Source of the DNA: an uncultured Roseiflexus sp.
GTDB taxonomy: Bacteria > Chloroflexota > Chloroflexia > Chloroflexales > Roseiflexaceae
NCBI GenBank assembly: GCA_937935075.1
Contig: CALGYB010000146.1
Span: 1 to 48,331 of the forward strand
Direction of reading: 5' to 3'
Length of the DNA stretch: 48,331 bases
A model generated the notes under the pieces. That model ran no database searches. It saw only the letters and a program-made list of their open reading frames with translations, and was not told the DNA's origin. Of this stretch, positions 17,796 to 26,879 are shown one piece after another (the first letter of the stretch is position 1; each line of letters begins with the position of its first letter). The translations under genes were made by a program, and so were the position numbers.

Positions 17796-18752
17796 TCAAC
17801 GTTCAATCCCCATCGTCTCCCTGAAAAACGCGATGATCTCGTCCACATGGTCGGTGACATACAGGTACCCGCCATACCGTTCGTTCGACGGCGCCGCAAC
17901 GACCGGGCGCGCGCGCGGGGTGTTTGCCGCCATTGCCTCAACATCCGCCAGCGACCCCCAACGGTCGCCTTTGCCCTGGATGTAGAGCACGTCAGTGTCG
18001 CGCAGGCGGTGCACCCACGCCGCCGGTGCGATCGCGCGAAACGGCGGCGCACCAAATGCCTGGTGGAGCAACCCTCCCATCTGGATCAGCGCCGGACCGG
18101 CGGGACCGAGCACGTCGCGCGCGGTGTTCGGCGCAAACACCTGCGCGCTTGTCGGTTGTACGGCCACAATGCTGCGGATGGGGGCGCAATCAGGAGCGGC
18201 GCGCAACGCAGCGTTCGCTCCCATCGAATACCCGATCAACCCAATCCGCTCGCCGTCCACGTCCTGCCGCGCGCGCAGCATCGCCACCGCGCCGATCACG
18301 TCGCGCGCTTCGTTGACGCCGAACGTCACCGGTATGCTGGCGTCGCTAAGACCATGGTTGCGCAGATCGAAGAGCAGCACGTGAAACCCGGCGCGGCTAA
18401 AGGCGGCTGCCGGTGCGAGAAAATCGACCGTGCGATCAGGGAGTATCGTCGCGCCGGCGCGGTTGCCGCAGCGGTTCCATGGCCAGCCGTGAACGAACAC
18501 GACCGCAGGCGCAGGCGAACCGTCGTCATTTGCCCGGTGGATGAACCATCCCCGCAGCGTCACGCCGTCCTGCGATGGAAAGGAAACATCCCCGGCATGC
18601 AGGTTCAGATCGGCAGGGTAACGCCACAACGGCTGGCGCGCACTGAAGATCATCAGGCGCAGCGCCTCCGTGGCGCGATACGCCGTCGGACCGACCGCCA
18701 CCCCAGCCCCCAACCCGACAAGGAACGGCGCAAGCCGCCAGAAACGTGACAT
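17796..18752 (-). CDS. Alpha/beta hydrolase, membrane-anchored
   Basis: A 318-residue serine hydrolase. One hydrophobic N-terminal helix (about 8-25, with a Gly-rich GLGAGVAVG) suggests membrane anchoring facing outward. The oxyanion region is VVFVHGWPWN, the nucleophile elbow is GYSMG, the acid is in QGKGDRWGS and the catalytic histidine in VTDHVDEI, in the correct order for the fold. It resembles dienelactone-hydrolase and peptidase S9-like enzymes of the DUF1749/YqkD kind; the substrate cannot be read from sequence. AGGAG lies ahead of the ATG. It is on the same strand as the CHAT genes but separated from them by repeats. Confidence 0.82.
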   Translation of the reverse strand: MSRFWRLAPFLVGLGAGVAVGPTAYRATEALRLMIFSARQPLWRYPADLNLHAGDVSFPSQDGVTLRGWFIHRANDDGSPAPAVVFVHGWPWNRCGNRAGATILPDRTVDFLAPAAAFSRAGFHVLLFDLRNHGLSDASIPVTFGVNEARDVIGAVAMLRARQDVDGERIGLIGYSMGANAALRAAPDCAPIRSIVAVQPTSAQVFAPNTARDVLGPAGPALIQMGGLLHQAFGAPPFRAIAPAAWVHRLRDTDVLYIQGKGDRWGSLADVEAMAANTPRARPVVAAPSNERYGGYLYVTDHVDEIIAFFRETMGIER

Positions 18753-19097
18753 GTTCAGTCTCCTGATCGTAAGGACTTCTCATACTCACTTGCGGTCAGT
18801 CAGACAAGAGAGCGCCCGGTTCGCACGGCGTAACGAGCCATAGCGTGCGTTGGCAGTCGTGGACGCATGACTGCGCCCTGGCATCAGCAGCCCCAAGGGG
18901 GCTTGCACTTGCGGTGAGCGCAGTCGAACCGCGTGCAGCGAGGGCGTTCGCCCGCAGCGCCCTGGTAGTAGTGTATGAATGACTGCGCATGAGTGTCAGA
19001 AAGGCCGACCCCAAAGCGCGAAGGAACAAAGAAACGCCTTTGCTGCGCGACTTTCACCTTTGCGTCTGCGCGTCAACCTTTTCGAGAACTGCTGTAG
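18753..19097. other. Intergenic stretch without a supported gene
   Basis: About 345 bases before the gamma-glutamyltransferase promoter. It holds repeat-like pieces: a GC hairpin around 18938-18962 and a CGCGAAGG/CAAAG-rich string at 19005-19075 related to that at 11355. A frame open from 18989 into the next gene shows no homology before residue 55. Confidence 0.5.
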
Positions 19098-19103
19098 TAT
19101 ACT
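19098..19103 (+). promoter_or_regulatory. Candidate -10 box for gamma-glutamyltransferase
   Basis: TATACT lies about 48 bases before the ATG at 19151; no good -35 is visible. It supports 19151 rather than an upstream start. Confidence 0.35.
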
Positions 19104-19150
19104 GTGCTTTGCTATTCTACTCTACTCCGCTGACAACGAAAGAGACTCCG

Positions 19151-20767
19151 ATGTCAGGAATGATTGTAGCGCCAGAACCGATGGCCGTCGAGGCCGGCGC
19201 GCAGGTGCTCATGGAGGGCGGCAACGCCGTTGATGCCGCTGTGACCTGCGCCTTTGTCCAGATGATTGTCAACCCGCAGATGTGTGGATTGGGCGGATAT
19301 GCGCTGGCAGTAGTGCGGCTGGCGGGCGAACCGGCGGCGCGCACGATCCTGCTCGACGCACCCGCGCTCGCCGGTTCGCGGGTGCGCCCCGATATGTGGG
19401 TGGATCGCTTTATTGGCATGAACCCGGACGGCTGGGGGTACTTTCTGACCGGCAAAGTCAACGATGTCGGCTACCACGCGATCTGCACGCCGGGTGTGGT
19501 GAAAGGACTGGCAACCATGCTGGAGCGCTGGGGGAGCATCGGTTGGGCGCAGGCGCTCGAACCGGCGATCCGCGTCGCCGAAGAAGGGTTCATGGTCGAT
19601 ACTGTTCTGGCGAACCGCTGGAAAACCCGCGCGATCTACCCGGAGGCAAGTTCGCTCCTCGACTATATTCTGGCAAACGACGAGGCGCGCCGCATCTACC
19701 TGACCGCCGATGGACGCCCTTACGACGAGGGGATGATCCTGCGCAACCCCGATTACGCCCGTACCCTGCGCCGTCTCGCCGACGCCGGTCCCGACGATTT
19801 CTACCACGGTGAACTGGCGCAGCGCATCGCCGAAGACATTGCCGCCAACGACGGCTTCGTCACTGCCGATGACCTGGCGGAGTATACGCTGCGTGAAGAG
19901 ATGCCGACAATCGGCACATATCGCGGGTACACCATCGTCTCCTCACAGGCGCCACACGGCGGTCCCACCCTGATCGAGGCGCTAAACATTCTCGAAGGGT
20001 GCGATCTGCGCGAACTGGGGCACAACAGCGCTGACTACATCTTCACCGTGGCAATGGCGATGAAAGCTGCGTTTGCGGATCGTAATCGTCATATTGGCGA
20101 TCCGGCGTTCGATGCCGTCCCCATCAACTGGCTCACGAGCAAAGAGCGTGCCGCACAATGGCGCGCACAGATCGACGCTGGACAACCGATTGATGTCGCG
20201 GCGCTGCCCGGCGGTCCTCCCGACACCACCCACGTCAGCGTGGTTGATGCGGCGGGCAACTGCGTCGCGCTGACCCACTCGCTCGGCATGTCGTCCGGTG
20301 TCATTACGCCGGGTCTCGGTTTTATGTACAACAACTCGATGATCAACTTCAACCCGATTCCTGGTCACCGTAACTCGATTGCACCGCGCAAAGGGCGCAC
20401 CACCGGCATGGCGCCGACTATCGTGTATGCCGACAACCGTCCGGTGCTGGTCATCGGCGCGCCAGGGGCGAACCGGATCATCACCGGCGTGCTTCAGGCG
20501 CTGCTAAACATCATCGACTTCGGAATGAGTCCGGCGGAAGCGGTACAGGCGCCACGGTTCGACTGCCAGGGGGAGCGGATTGTCGTGCAGAACCGCATTC
20601 CCGAATACATCTGCGCCGAAGTGCGCAAACGTCACCCGGTGGTGCGCGCGCCGCAGAGTTACGGCGCATTTGGTCTCGTGCAGGTCATCAGCATCGACCC
20701 GGCGCGCGGCGGGTTGCGCGGCGCATCCGACCCCGGCGGCGCGGGGATGGCATTGCACATTGGTTGA
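19151..20767 (+). CDS. Gamma-glutamyltransferase family protein
   Basis: A 538-residue member of the self-cleaving Ntn-hydrolase gamma-glutamyltransferase family, which transfers or hydrolyses gamma-glutamyl groups from glutathione and related compounds. Family marks are EAGAQVLMEGGNAVDAAV at the N-terminus, the GLGGY loop, the DTTHVSVVDAAGN junction where autoproteolysis creates the small subunit with Thr nucleophile, and GRTTGMAPTIV followed by GAPGANRI. No signal peptide is seen, unlike most exported forms, so it may act in the cytoplasm. The ATG at 19151 is chosen on homology; the frame is open further upstream to 18989 through repeat sequence. Confidence 0.88.
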   Translation: MSGMIVAPEPMAVEAGAQVLMEGGNAVDAAVTCAFVQMIVNPQMCGLGGYALAVVRLAGEPAARTILLDAPALAGSRVRPDMWVDRFIGMNPDGWGYFLTGKVNDVGYHAICTPGVVKGLATMLERWGSIGWAQALEPAIRVAEEGFMVDTVLANRWKTRAIYPEASSLLDYILANDEARRIYLTADGRPYDEGMILRNPDYARTLRRLADAGPDDFYHGELAQRIAEDIAANDGFVTADDLAEYTLREEMPTIGTYRGYTIVSSQAPHGGPTLIEALNILEGCDLRELGHNSADYIFTVAMAMKAAFADRNRHIGDPAFDAVPINWLTSKERAAQWRAQIDAGQPIDVAALPGGPPDTTHVSVVDAAGNCVALTHSLGMSSGVITPGLGFMYNNSMINFNPIPGHRNSIAPRKGRTTGMAPTIVYADNRPVLVIGAPGANRIITGVLQALLNIIDFGMSPAEAVQAPRFDCQGERIVVQNRIPEYICAEVRKRHPVVRAPQSYGAFGLVQVISIDPARGGLRGASDPGGAGMALHIG

Positions 20768-20773
20768 ACGTCG

Positions 20774-20805
20774 TAGGGGCAACCCGGCGGGTTGCCTGCG
20801 GCGGA
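20774..20805 (+). repeat. GTAGGGGCAACCCGGCGGG dispersed repeat
   Basis: GTAGGGGCAACCCGGCGGGT, followed by TGCC, immediately follows the gamma-glutamyltransferase stop. It nearly matches the in-frame copy at 4530-4560. Confidence 0.6.
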
Positions 20806-20984
20806 TTGTCGGGAGGGCACGAAATCAGCATCCAGAAACCAAGATTGACCGATCCAGGCATATGAGCGTACAATGTCCGATACATACTATCGTCCTCGAT
20901 CTCACGACGGGCATATCCGGTTTCATTGCAGCCTTGCCTGCTCCACAGCAATCAATCAAGCATCGTGAGGAGGAGGAACAATCC

Positions 20985-21444
20985 ATGGCAAAACGCAGCG
21001 CACGTGATTTGTTCAGCGCCTTTATTGGGTGCATTGGCAGCCTGGCAATGCTGGCCGCTCTGCTGCCTGGCTTACTCTCAAGCGCGATCAGGATAATCCT
21101 GATCGGCGGCGCAATTATGACCGGTATCGTGATCGTGCTGAGCGATCTTCTGAGTGGTCGGAATGCGCTCAAAAGTCTGACTTCACTGCAAAAAGCGGTA
21201 ACCACGAAGGTATCCACGAAGGTCACCAAGGGACACGAAGGACATGCGCTTCATGGTTCTTCCCCTTCGTGCGCTTCGTGTCCTTGGTGGTTAAGCCTTT
21301 TTGCAGTGGACTCAAAGTCTGATTGGCGTTGTTCTGATGGGCATGCTGGTCTTCGCATTCGTCTATGCTCCGCTCTGGTATCTTTCGTCGCTGGCGGCTT
21401 CGGTCGATCTCTTTCGGTTTAACTTGAGTGGTGTAACCCCCTAA
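20985..21444 (+). pseudogene. Small membrane-protein gene split by a MITE-like element
   Basis: GAGGAGGAGG (20967-20976) precedes an ATG encoding MAKRSARDLFSAFIGC and two hydrophobic helices (AMLAALLPGLLS, IILIGGAIMTGIVIVLSDLL). After codon 64 the frame enters the inverted-repeat element at 21179-21313. Removing the element and one target duplication restores a frame that continues SLIGVVLMGMLVFAFVYAP and ends at TAA 21442-21444, giving an ancestral protein of about 105 residues with three helices. As it stands the frame is open through the element and stops in a shifted frame at 21422, so a chimeric 145-residue protein keeping the first two helices could still be made. The family is not recognised. 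Confidence 0.7.
21179..21313. mobile_element. MITE-like inverted-repeat element, copy 2
   Basis: A 135-base element with ends GACTTCACTGCAAAAAG and CTTTTTGCAGTGGACTC, about 80 percent similar to copy 1 by eye, with the same palindromic interior (GGTAACCAC, GGTCACCAAGGGACACGAAG against CTTCGTGTCCTTGGTGG). It is flanked by AAAGTCT at 21172-21178 and 21314-21320, read as a target-site duplication. It has no transposase and would need one in trans. Confidence 0.85.
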
Positions 21445-21694
21445 TGTCTCAGCGACTTGTGGGGCAAACTCATATATCGCAGTGCGACATTGACAGATTT
21501 TATGAACGGGCGCATTCGTTGGGCTTGTGTGCAGACATGCCTTCGCTGATCGCCTGAGTCTCAGATAGCGCAAGGCTGTGTTGGAGGCGTCTGCACACTC
21601 TATCAGTCCCGCTCTCTGAGGAAGGTGGCTGCAACGCGAGATCCGCCCCTACAGCATCCGAACGCAATCATCATCCATTCCAGGGCAGAATCTC

Positions 21695-22216
21695 ATGACC
21701 GAACCGTTCACCTTCCCCGACATTACCGACCGGCTCGACATCCATCCAACCGCGTATATTTCACCATATGCGTATGTGCACGGTACAGTCAGCATTGGCG
21801 CCGATTCGTCGGTGTGGCCCATGGTTGTCATTCGTGGCGACAACGGGTTCATCCGAATTGGCGAGCGGTGCAACATTCAGGACGGCAGCGTGCTCCACGC
21901 CGACCCGGACGCCTGGCTGACGATTGGCAACGGGGTGAGCATCGGGCATGCAGCGGTCGTTCACGGTTGCACGGTCGAAGATGATGTGCTGATCGGCATT
22001 GGTGCAGTGGTGCTGAACCACGCGCAGATCGGCGCCGGCAGCCTGATTGCAGCGCGCGCGCTGGTGACCGAAGGGATGGTCGTTCCGCCAGGGTCGCTGG
22101 TGATGGGTATTCCCGGCGTCATTCGCCCGCTCGGCGAAGGGCGGCTCGAACGGATCCGCCGCACGGCGCAGCGCTATGTGGCGCTGAAAGAGCGTTACCG
22201 TTCCTCCGGCGGCTGA
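21695..22216 (+). CDS. Gamma-carbonic anhydrase-like hexapeptide-repeat protein
   Basis: A 173-residue left-handed beta-helix protein of the gamma-CA/YrdA/PaaY group. Hexapeptide turns run through about residues 15-130. The three expected zinc histidines are visible in SVLHADPD and in IGHAAVVHGC. A C-terminal helix follows (RLERIRRTAQRYVALKERY). Such proteins form trimers; many are true carbonic anhydrases, others are not, and activity cannot be decided from sequence. Its 3' end overlaps the convergent DUF4870-like gene by 22 bases. Confidence 0.88.
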   Translation: MTEPFTFPDITDRLDIHPTAYISPYAYVHGTVSIGADSSVWPMVVIRGDNGFIRIGERCNIQDGSVLHADPDAWLTIGNGVSIGHAAVVHGCTVEDDVLIGIGAVVLNHAQIGAGSLIAARALVTEGMVVPPGSLVMGIPGVIRPLGEGRLERIRRTAQRYVALKERYRSSGG

Positions 22217-23124
22217 TTGGTCGATGCGGCATTGGCAGGCAACACCACGCCTCTGTCGATGGACCGGGACCCCTGGTCGAGCGCGTCCTGCACCGGCACA
22301 ACCTCTGCCACATCACTCGCAGAAGGAATGGGCGGCGTGCCGCCTGCGAGAGGTGGTGCGCTCTCGTCGCTCGCGGCTGCTGGCGGTTCGGCTTCGCTCG
22401 CCGCCAGCGGCGTTTCTGGAAGGGCAGGCGGTACAGCAACCGACGCTGTACCCGGTGACGGCGCTGATGGCGCAGATGTGCTCTCTTCTCCGGCTGCGCG
22501 AGCCTGTGGCGCAACCGGAGGCGCAGAAGGAGGCGTCGAACGCTCGACCGACGCGAGTGGCTGCGCAGCAACCACAGGTGGAGGCGACGACGGCGCAGGC
22601 GTGGTTTTCGGCAGGAGCGTCGGGGCATGGTTGGACTGTCCATCGGGCAGAGGCTCGGCTGCGGCGGCAGCGCCGGATCGCGCCTCCTCCAGATCGCGTG
22701 CTACCAGGCGCCCGGCGAGCGGGTAAGTGAACCGGTTGCCACGGTAGACCTGGTAGGCGCCGTAGAGAGCGTACAGCGTTGCGGCAATCCCATACCCGAT
22801 CGGCAGAATCAGACCGAACAACGCCACCCAGAAGGTATCCGGCAGTGTGCCGTCACGGTAGAGATCCGGTCGCAGCGCGGCAGGCAAGAGCGAGAGCAGC
22901 ACGCATCCAGACCACAGGAGCATCAGCAGCACCACACCCAGCAGCGTGCCTGCCTGGTAGACCAGCGCCTGCACGATGTGTGCGCGCACAAAACGCGACC
23001 TGCGGCGCTGCGTCGCCCAGAGAATGACTGTCAGCACCAGACCGGTCAAACCTGCGGCATTCGCTACCATGCTGGCGTGCGCCATTGCAGCCGTCAGGCG
23101 CTCATCTTCGTCGGTTTGAGCCAT
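22195..23124 (-). CDS. DUF4870-like membrane protein with long disordered C-terminus
   Basis: A 309-residue protein. The first 150 residues resemble DUF4870: ERLTAAMAHASMVAN, a helix, RSRFVRAHIVQALVYQAG, then hydrophobic segments and GIAATLYALYGAYQVYRGNRFTYPLAG. The remaining half is low-complexity Ala/Pro/Ser/Glu and should be disordered. Function unknown. It converges on the carbonic-anhydrase-like gene with overlapping 3' ends. Confidence 0.75.
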   Translation of the reverse strand: MAQTDEDERLTAAMAHASMVANAAGLTGLVLTVILWATQRRRSRFVRAHIVQALVYQAGTLLGVVLLMLLWSGCVLLSLLPAALRPDLYRDGTLPDTFWVALFGLILPIGYGIAATLYALYGAYQVYRGNRFTYPLAGRLVARDLEEARSGAAAAAEPLPDGQSNHAPTLLPKTTPAPSSPPPVVAAQPLASVERSTPPSAPPVAPQARAAGEESTSAPSAPSPGTASVAVPPALPETPLAASEAEPPAAASDESAPPLAGGTPPIPSASDVAEVVPVQDALDQGSRSIDRGVVLPANAASTNQPPEER

Positions 23125-23158
23125 AAGTGGTTACTCACGCAAATGCATCGCACCGGCG

Positions 23159-23186
23159 ATTATAGCATAGACCTTCCATGCTACAA
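23159..23186 (-). promoter_or_regulatory. Promoter for the DUF4870-like gene
   Basis: On the minus strand TTGTAG (23181-23186) and TATAAT (23159-23164) with a 16-base spacer. An inverted repeat TAGCAT/ATGCTA (23163-23168 and 23178-23183) occupies the spacer and could be an operator. Confidence 0.6.
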
Positions 23187-23311
23187 TTATTCTATCCGTT
23201 TCTCTCACGCAACGGCAAGGAGCAGGAGAAAAGTTGTGCGGGTCCTCCCGTTGCGCACCCTGCTGCATTATTCCGATGCACTATCACGCTGACGACAGGA
23301 ATCAACCGCCA

Positions 23312-24202
23312 ATGAATTTCGCAACAATCGACGAGTTACAGCAGGCGCTTGCTGCGCACGATTACATTGCCGACCGACCGCTGGCGACTGCGATTTTTCT
23401 GGCGCTGAAATTGCAAAAACCGCTGCTGCTGGAAGGAGAAGCGGGTGTCGGCAAGACCGAGATCGCCAAGACGCTGGCACGGATGCAGGACCGCCACCTG
23501 ATCCGCCTCCAGTGCTACGAAGGTCTCGACGTCAACACAACGATCTATGAATGGAACTATACGCGGCAGATGGTGCAGATCCGCCTGATCGAGGCGCTTG
23601 GCGCCGCCGATATGCACACGGCGCTCAATGAAATCTTCAGCCCCGAGTTTCTGATCAAGCGCCCGTTGCTACAGGCTATCGAAGAGAGTTGGGATCGCCC
23701 GCCAGTGCTGCTGATCGACGAGATCGACCGCGCCGACGAAGAGTTTGAGGCGTTCCTGCTCGAACTTCTCTCCGACTGGCAGATCAGCATTCCGGAAATC
23801 GGCACCATCCGCGCCAGTCAACCGCCAACGGTCATCATCACCAGCAACCGCACCCGCGAGATTCATGATGCGTTGAAGCGGCGCTGCCTCTTTTACTGGA
23901 TCGATTATCCGTCGCTCGACAAAGAATTGCAGATCGTCAATGCCAGAGTGCCCGGCGCCTCTGAGCGCCTGTCGCGTCAGGTGGTGGCGTTCGTTCACGA
24001 ACTGCGCAAACTCGATCTCTTCAAACTCCCCGGCGTCGCCGAAACGCTCGACTGGACGTCGGCGCTCATCGCGCTCGATGCGCGCGAACTCACCGCCGAT
24101 CTCGTCGAGGATACGCTTGGCGCCATTCTGAAATACCAGGACGACATCACACAGGTGCGCGGGCAGGGGGTGCGCTCGCTGCTGGAGAAAGTGGGCGTGT
24201 AG
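23312..24202 (+). CDS. MoxR-family AAA+ ATPase (CoxD-like)
   Basis: A 296-residue AAA+ ATPase. Walker A is LLEGEAGVGKTEIAKTLA (about 41-55), Walker B is PVLLIDEIDRAD, and sensor 1 is TVIITSNRTREI. A pre-sensor insert typical of MoxR proteins is present. MoxR ATPases work with VWA proteins as chaperones that insert metals or mature enzyme complexes; this subfamily is the CoxD/CoxE type. The start at 23312 has AGGA upstream. The VWA partner follows 16 bases later. No CO dehydrogenase genes are in the window, so the client is unknown. Confidence 0.87.
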   Translation: MNFATIDELQQALAAHDYIADRPLATAIFLALKLQKPLLLEGEAGVGKTEIAKTLARMQDRHLIRLQCYEGLDVNTTIYEWNYTRQMVQIRLIEALGAADMHTALNEIFSPEFLIKRPLLQAIEESWDRPPVLLIDEIDRADEEFEAFLLELLSDWQISIPEIGTIRASQPPTVIITSNRTREIHDALKRRCLFYWIDYPSLDKELQIVNARVPGASERLSRQVVAFVHELRKLDLFKLPGVAETLDWTSALIALDARELTADLVEDTLGAILKYQDDITQVRGQGVRSLLEKVGV

Positions 24203-24218
24203 AGCCAATACCTTTGCT

Positions 24219-25442
24219 ATGGACGAATCCGAACCGCTTATCCCTCAGGGCAACCTGATGACGCACGTGGTGGCATTCGTCCACCTGCTGCGTAACACCG
24301 GCATGAAGGTCAGCGTCGAGCAGACGATTGACCTGGTGCGGGCGCTGGAACACGTTCCGATGGTGTCGCGCAACGATTTTCGCGCCGCCGCCAGGTGCAC
24401 GCTGGTCTGTCGGCGTGAGGACCTGCCGGTGTTCGATGCCGCTTTCGACTTCTACTGGCGCACGCAGTCGGGGTTCGATCCGCTCATGCTGGCGATCCCG
24501 GTGGTCAAGACGCCGCCAAAACCGCTGCGCCTGCCGCGCCGTCCGCAGCGCCAGGGCGATGGGCGCAACGATTCGGACCGTCACGAAGAACAGCAGGAAG
24601 AGAAGGTCGGCTTCACCCTCACATTTACCGCTTCTGAAACGCTCCGAACCAAAGATTTCGGCAGTTTCACTTACGAAGAAGTGCAGGCGTGCAAAGAATT
24701 GCTGCGCACGCTGGAATGGCGTATCGAGCCGCGCCGCACGCGCCGCCGCCGTCCGGCGAATCGCCCCGGTGTGATCGATATGCGCCGTCTCCTGCGTCGA
24801 AACCTGCGTCATGGCGGCGATCCGATTGAACTGACCTTCCGTGAGCCGCGCTGTCGACAGCGCCCGCTGGTGGTGCTGTGCGACATCAGCGGCTCGATGG
24901 ATCGCTATAGCCGCATTCTGCTTCAGTTCGTCCACACCATCTCGAACGGCCTGCGCGATGTCGAGGCGTTCGTGTTCGGTACGCGCCTGACCCGCATCAC
25001 GCGCCTGCTGCGCGAACGCGACATCGACGAAGCTATCGCCGCTGTCAGTAAGCAGGTGGTTGACTGGTCGGGCGGGACGCGCATCGGCGATGCGGTGCGC
25101 CACTTCAACTATGTGTGGTCGCGGCGGGTGTTGGGGCGCGGACCGGTGGTGCTGCTGATCAGCGACGGCTGGGACCGCGGCGACCCGCAGGTGCTCGCGC
25201 GCGAAATGGCGCGTCTGCAACGCTCGTGCCACCGCCTGATCTGGTTGAACCCATTGCTCGGCAACCCGCGCTACCAGCCGCTTACCCAGGGAATGCAGGC
25301 GGCGCTCCCGTTCATCGACGATTTCCTGCCGGTGCACAACCTGGTCAGCCTCGAACAACTCGGCGCAAAACTGGCGACGCTCGGCGCGCGTCGGCCAGAG
25401 CGCCGCCAAAATGCCGGTGGGAGAGTGATCGCACAAGTGTAG
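24219..25442 (+). CDS. VWA domain protein (CoxE-like)
   Basis: A 407-residue partner of the MoxR ATPase. The N-terminal half is helical and charged (about 1-200). The C-terminal von Willebrand A domain has the MIDAS motif in LCDISGSMDRYS (DxSxS), a conserved threonine in WSGGTRIGDAV, and LLISDGWDRGD. It belongs to the CoxE family that binds the MoxR ring and recruits a substrate through MIDAS metal coordination. It is in the same operon as the ATPase. Confidence 0.87.
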   Translation: MDESEPLIPQGNLMTHVVAFVHLLRNTGMKVSVEQTIDLVRALEHVPMVSRNDFRAAARCTLVCRREDLPVFDAAFDFYWRTQSGFDPLMLAIPVVKTPPKPLRLPRRPQRQGDGRNDSDRHEEQQEEKVGFTLTFTASETLRTKDFGSFTYEEVQACKELLRTLEWRIEPRRTRRRRPANRPGVIDMRRLLRRNLRHGGDPIELTFREPRCRQRPLVVLCDISGSMDRYSRILLQFVHTISNGLRDVEAFVFGTRLTRITRLLRERDIDEAIAAVSKQVVDWSGGTRIGDAVRHFNYVWSRRVLGRGPVVLLISDGWDRGDPQVLAREMARLQRSCHRLIWLNPLLGNPRYQPLTQGMQAALPFIDDFLPVHNLVSLEQLGAKLATLGARRPERRQNAGGRVIAQV

Positions 25443-25628
25443 CTTTCGGGCAAGCCCTTCGATTATATCGCCCGCTTTCAGGCATGAAGACGCCAGTACC
25501 TTCACCGCACAGCGCCTCGCCTCAACATCCCCCCGCTCCTGAAAAACACTACACGAGAGAGAAGAGTGAGAGATGAAGATGGGAAGGTTCTCAGTTCGCG
25601 GCTCTCAGTTCTTGCACGCAAAAGTTGG

Positions 25629-25636
25629 TATATAAT
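25629..25636 (+). promoter_or_regulatory. Candidate -10 region for the amino-acid ABC transporter operon
   Basis: TGGTATATAAT runs into TATAAT at 25631-25636, about 45 bases upstream of the substrate-binding protein start. The -35 is weak: TTGCAC at 25612 is only 13 bases away. Confidence 0.4.
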
Positions 25637-25680
25637 ACGCAAATCATCGTACAGACTCCCCATAAGAAAGGAAGTGCGCT

Positions 25681-26853
25681 ATGAAACGTGCGCTCGGATG
25701 GCTGATCGCTATTCCGCTTCTTCTGGCGGCATGCGGCGGTCAGCAGGCCGCTCAGACAGGACAACCGGTGGAAGTGACCCGCATTGTCGAGGTAACCCGC
25801 ATCGTTGAGGCGACGCCTGCCGACGGTTCTGCGCCTGCTCAACCGGCAGCGACCCCCGCGCCAGCGCCGGCGCCCGCTGCTCCTGCCGGTTTCGGTGAGA
25901 CGCTGAAGGCGATCCAGGCGCGCGGTAAACTGATCTGCGGCGTCAACAGCCAGGTGCCTGGCTTCGGGTTCGTTGACCCGGCAGGCGCGTTCAGCGGTTT
26001 CGACGTTGATTACTGCAAAGCGCTGGCAGCAGCGATCTTCAATGATGTCAACAAAGTCGAGTATCGGCCGCTGACCGCCGAGCAGCGCTTTGCCGCGTTG
26101 CAGAGCGGCGAGATTGATGTGCTCATCCGCAATACGACGTGGACGCTCACCCGCGACACTGACAACGGCGCCAATTTTGTTGCGACCACGTTCTACGACG
26201 GTCAGGGCATCATGGCGCCGAAAGCCTCGAATATCACGAAGCTCGAAGACCTGAACGGCGCAACGATCTGTGTGCAAAAGGGCACGACGACCGAGCTGAA
26301 CCTGGCGGATCAGATGGCAGCCCGCAATCTGGCGTACACCCCTGCCGTGTTCGAGGATGCCAACAGCACCTTCGCCGCCTACGCCGAAGAGCGCTGTGAT
26401 GCGGTGACCACCGACAAGTCCGGTCTTGTGTCGCGCCGGTCGGTGCTGCCCAACCCCGATGATCACGTCATTCTTGATGTAACGCTGTCGAAGGAGCCGC
26501 TTGGTCCGATGGTGCGCCAGGGTGATGATCAGTGGTTCGACATCGTGCAGTGGACGGTGTTCGCCACCTTTGCCGCTGAGGAGTTTGGCATTACCTCGCA
26601 AAATGTGGATCAGCTCAAGGAAACCGACACCCGCCCCGAGGTGCGCCGCCTGCTCGGCGCTGATCCGAATGTGGACCTCGGCGCTAAACTTGGGTTGAGC
26701 AAGGATTGGGCTGCCAACATTATCAAAGCGGTCGGCAATTATGCCGAAATCTATGATCGCAACCTTGGACCGAATACAAAGACGGCTATTCCACGCGGTC
26801 CCAATAGTCTCTACACCCAGGGCGGGTTGCTCTACGCGCCGCCGTTCCGGTAA
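25681..26853 (+). CDS. aapJ: General amino-acid ABC transporter substrate-binding lipoprotein (AapJ type)
   Basis: A 390-residue family 3 solute-binding protein. The signal peptide ends in LLLAAC with Cys 18 as lipidation site, followed by VEVTRIVEVTRIVEAT, a short repeat linker characteristic of Chloroflexota binding proteins, then a Pro/Ala tether. The mature domain starts about residue 67 with LKAIQARGKLICGVN and carries GFGFVDPAGAFSGFDVDYCKALAAAIF and the TTWTLTRD strand. It closely follows the AapJ pattern of a binding protein for polar amino acids. It heads a four-gene operon with two permeases and an ATPase. Confidence 0.9.
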   Translation: MKRALGWLIAIPLLLAACGGQQAAQTGQPVEVTRIVEVTRIVEATPADGSAPAQPAATPAPAPAPAAPAGFGETLKAIQARGKLICGVNSQVPGFGFVDPAGAFSGFDVDYCKALAAAIFNDVNKVEYRPLTAEQRFAALQSGEIDVLIRNTTWTLTRDTDNGANFVATTFYDGQGIMAPKASNITKLEDLNGATICVQKGTTTELNLADQMAARNLAYTPAVFEDANSTFAAYAEERCDAVTTDKSGLVSRRSVLPNPDDHVILDVTLSKEPLGPMVRQGDDQWFDIVQWTVFATFAAEEFGITSQNVDQLKETDTRPEVRRLLGADPNVDLGAKLGLSKDWAANIIKAVGNYAEIYDRNLGPNTKTAIPRGPNSLYTQGGLLYAPPFR

Positions 26854-26879
26854 GCAGTCGGGCAGATTGAGGGTCAGCC

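Noticed and set aside
24147-25505. Antisense frame of 452 codons opposite the VWA gene
   Set aside because: The plus-strand frame has clear VWA motifs; the antisense product has no domain and is a GC-codon shadow.
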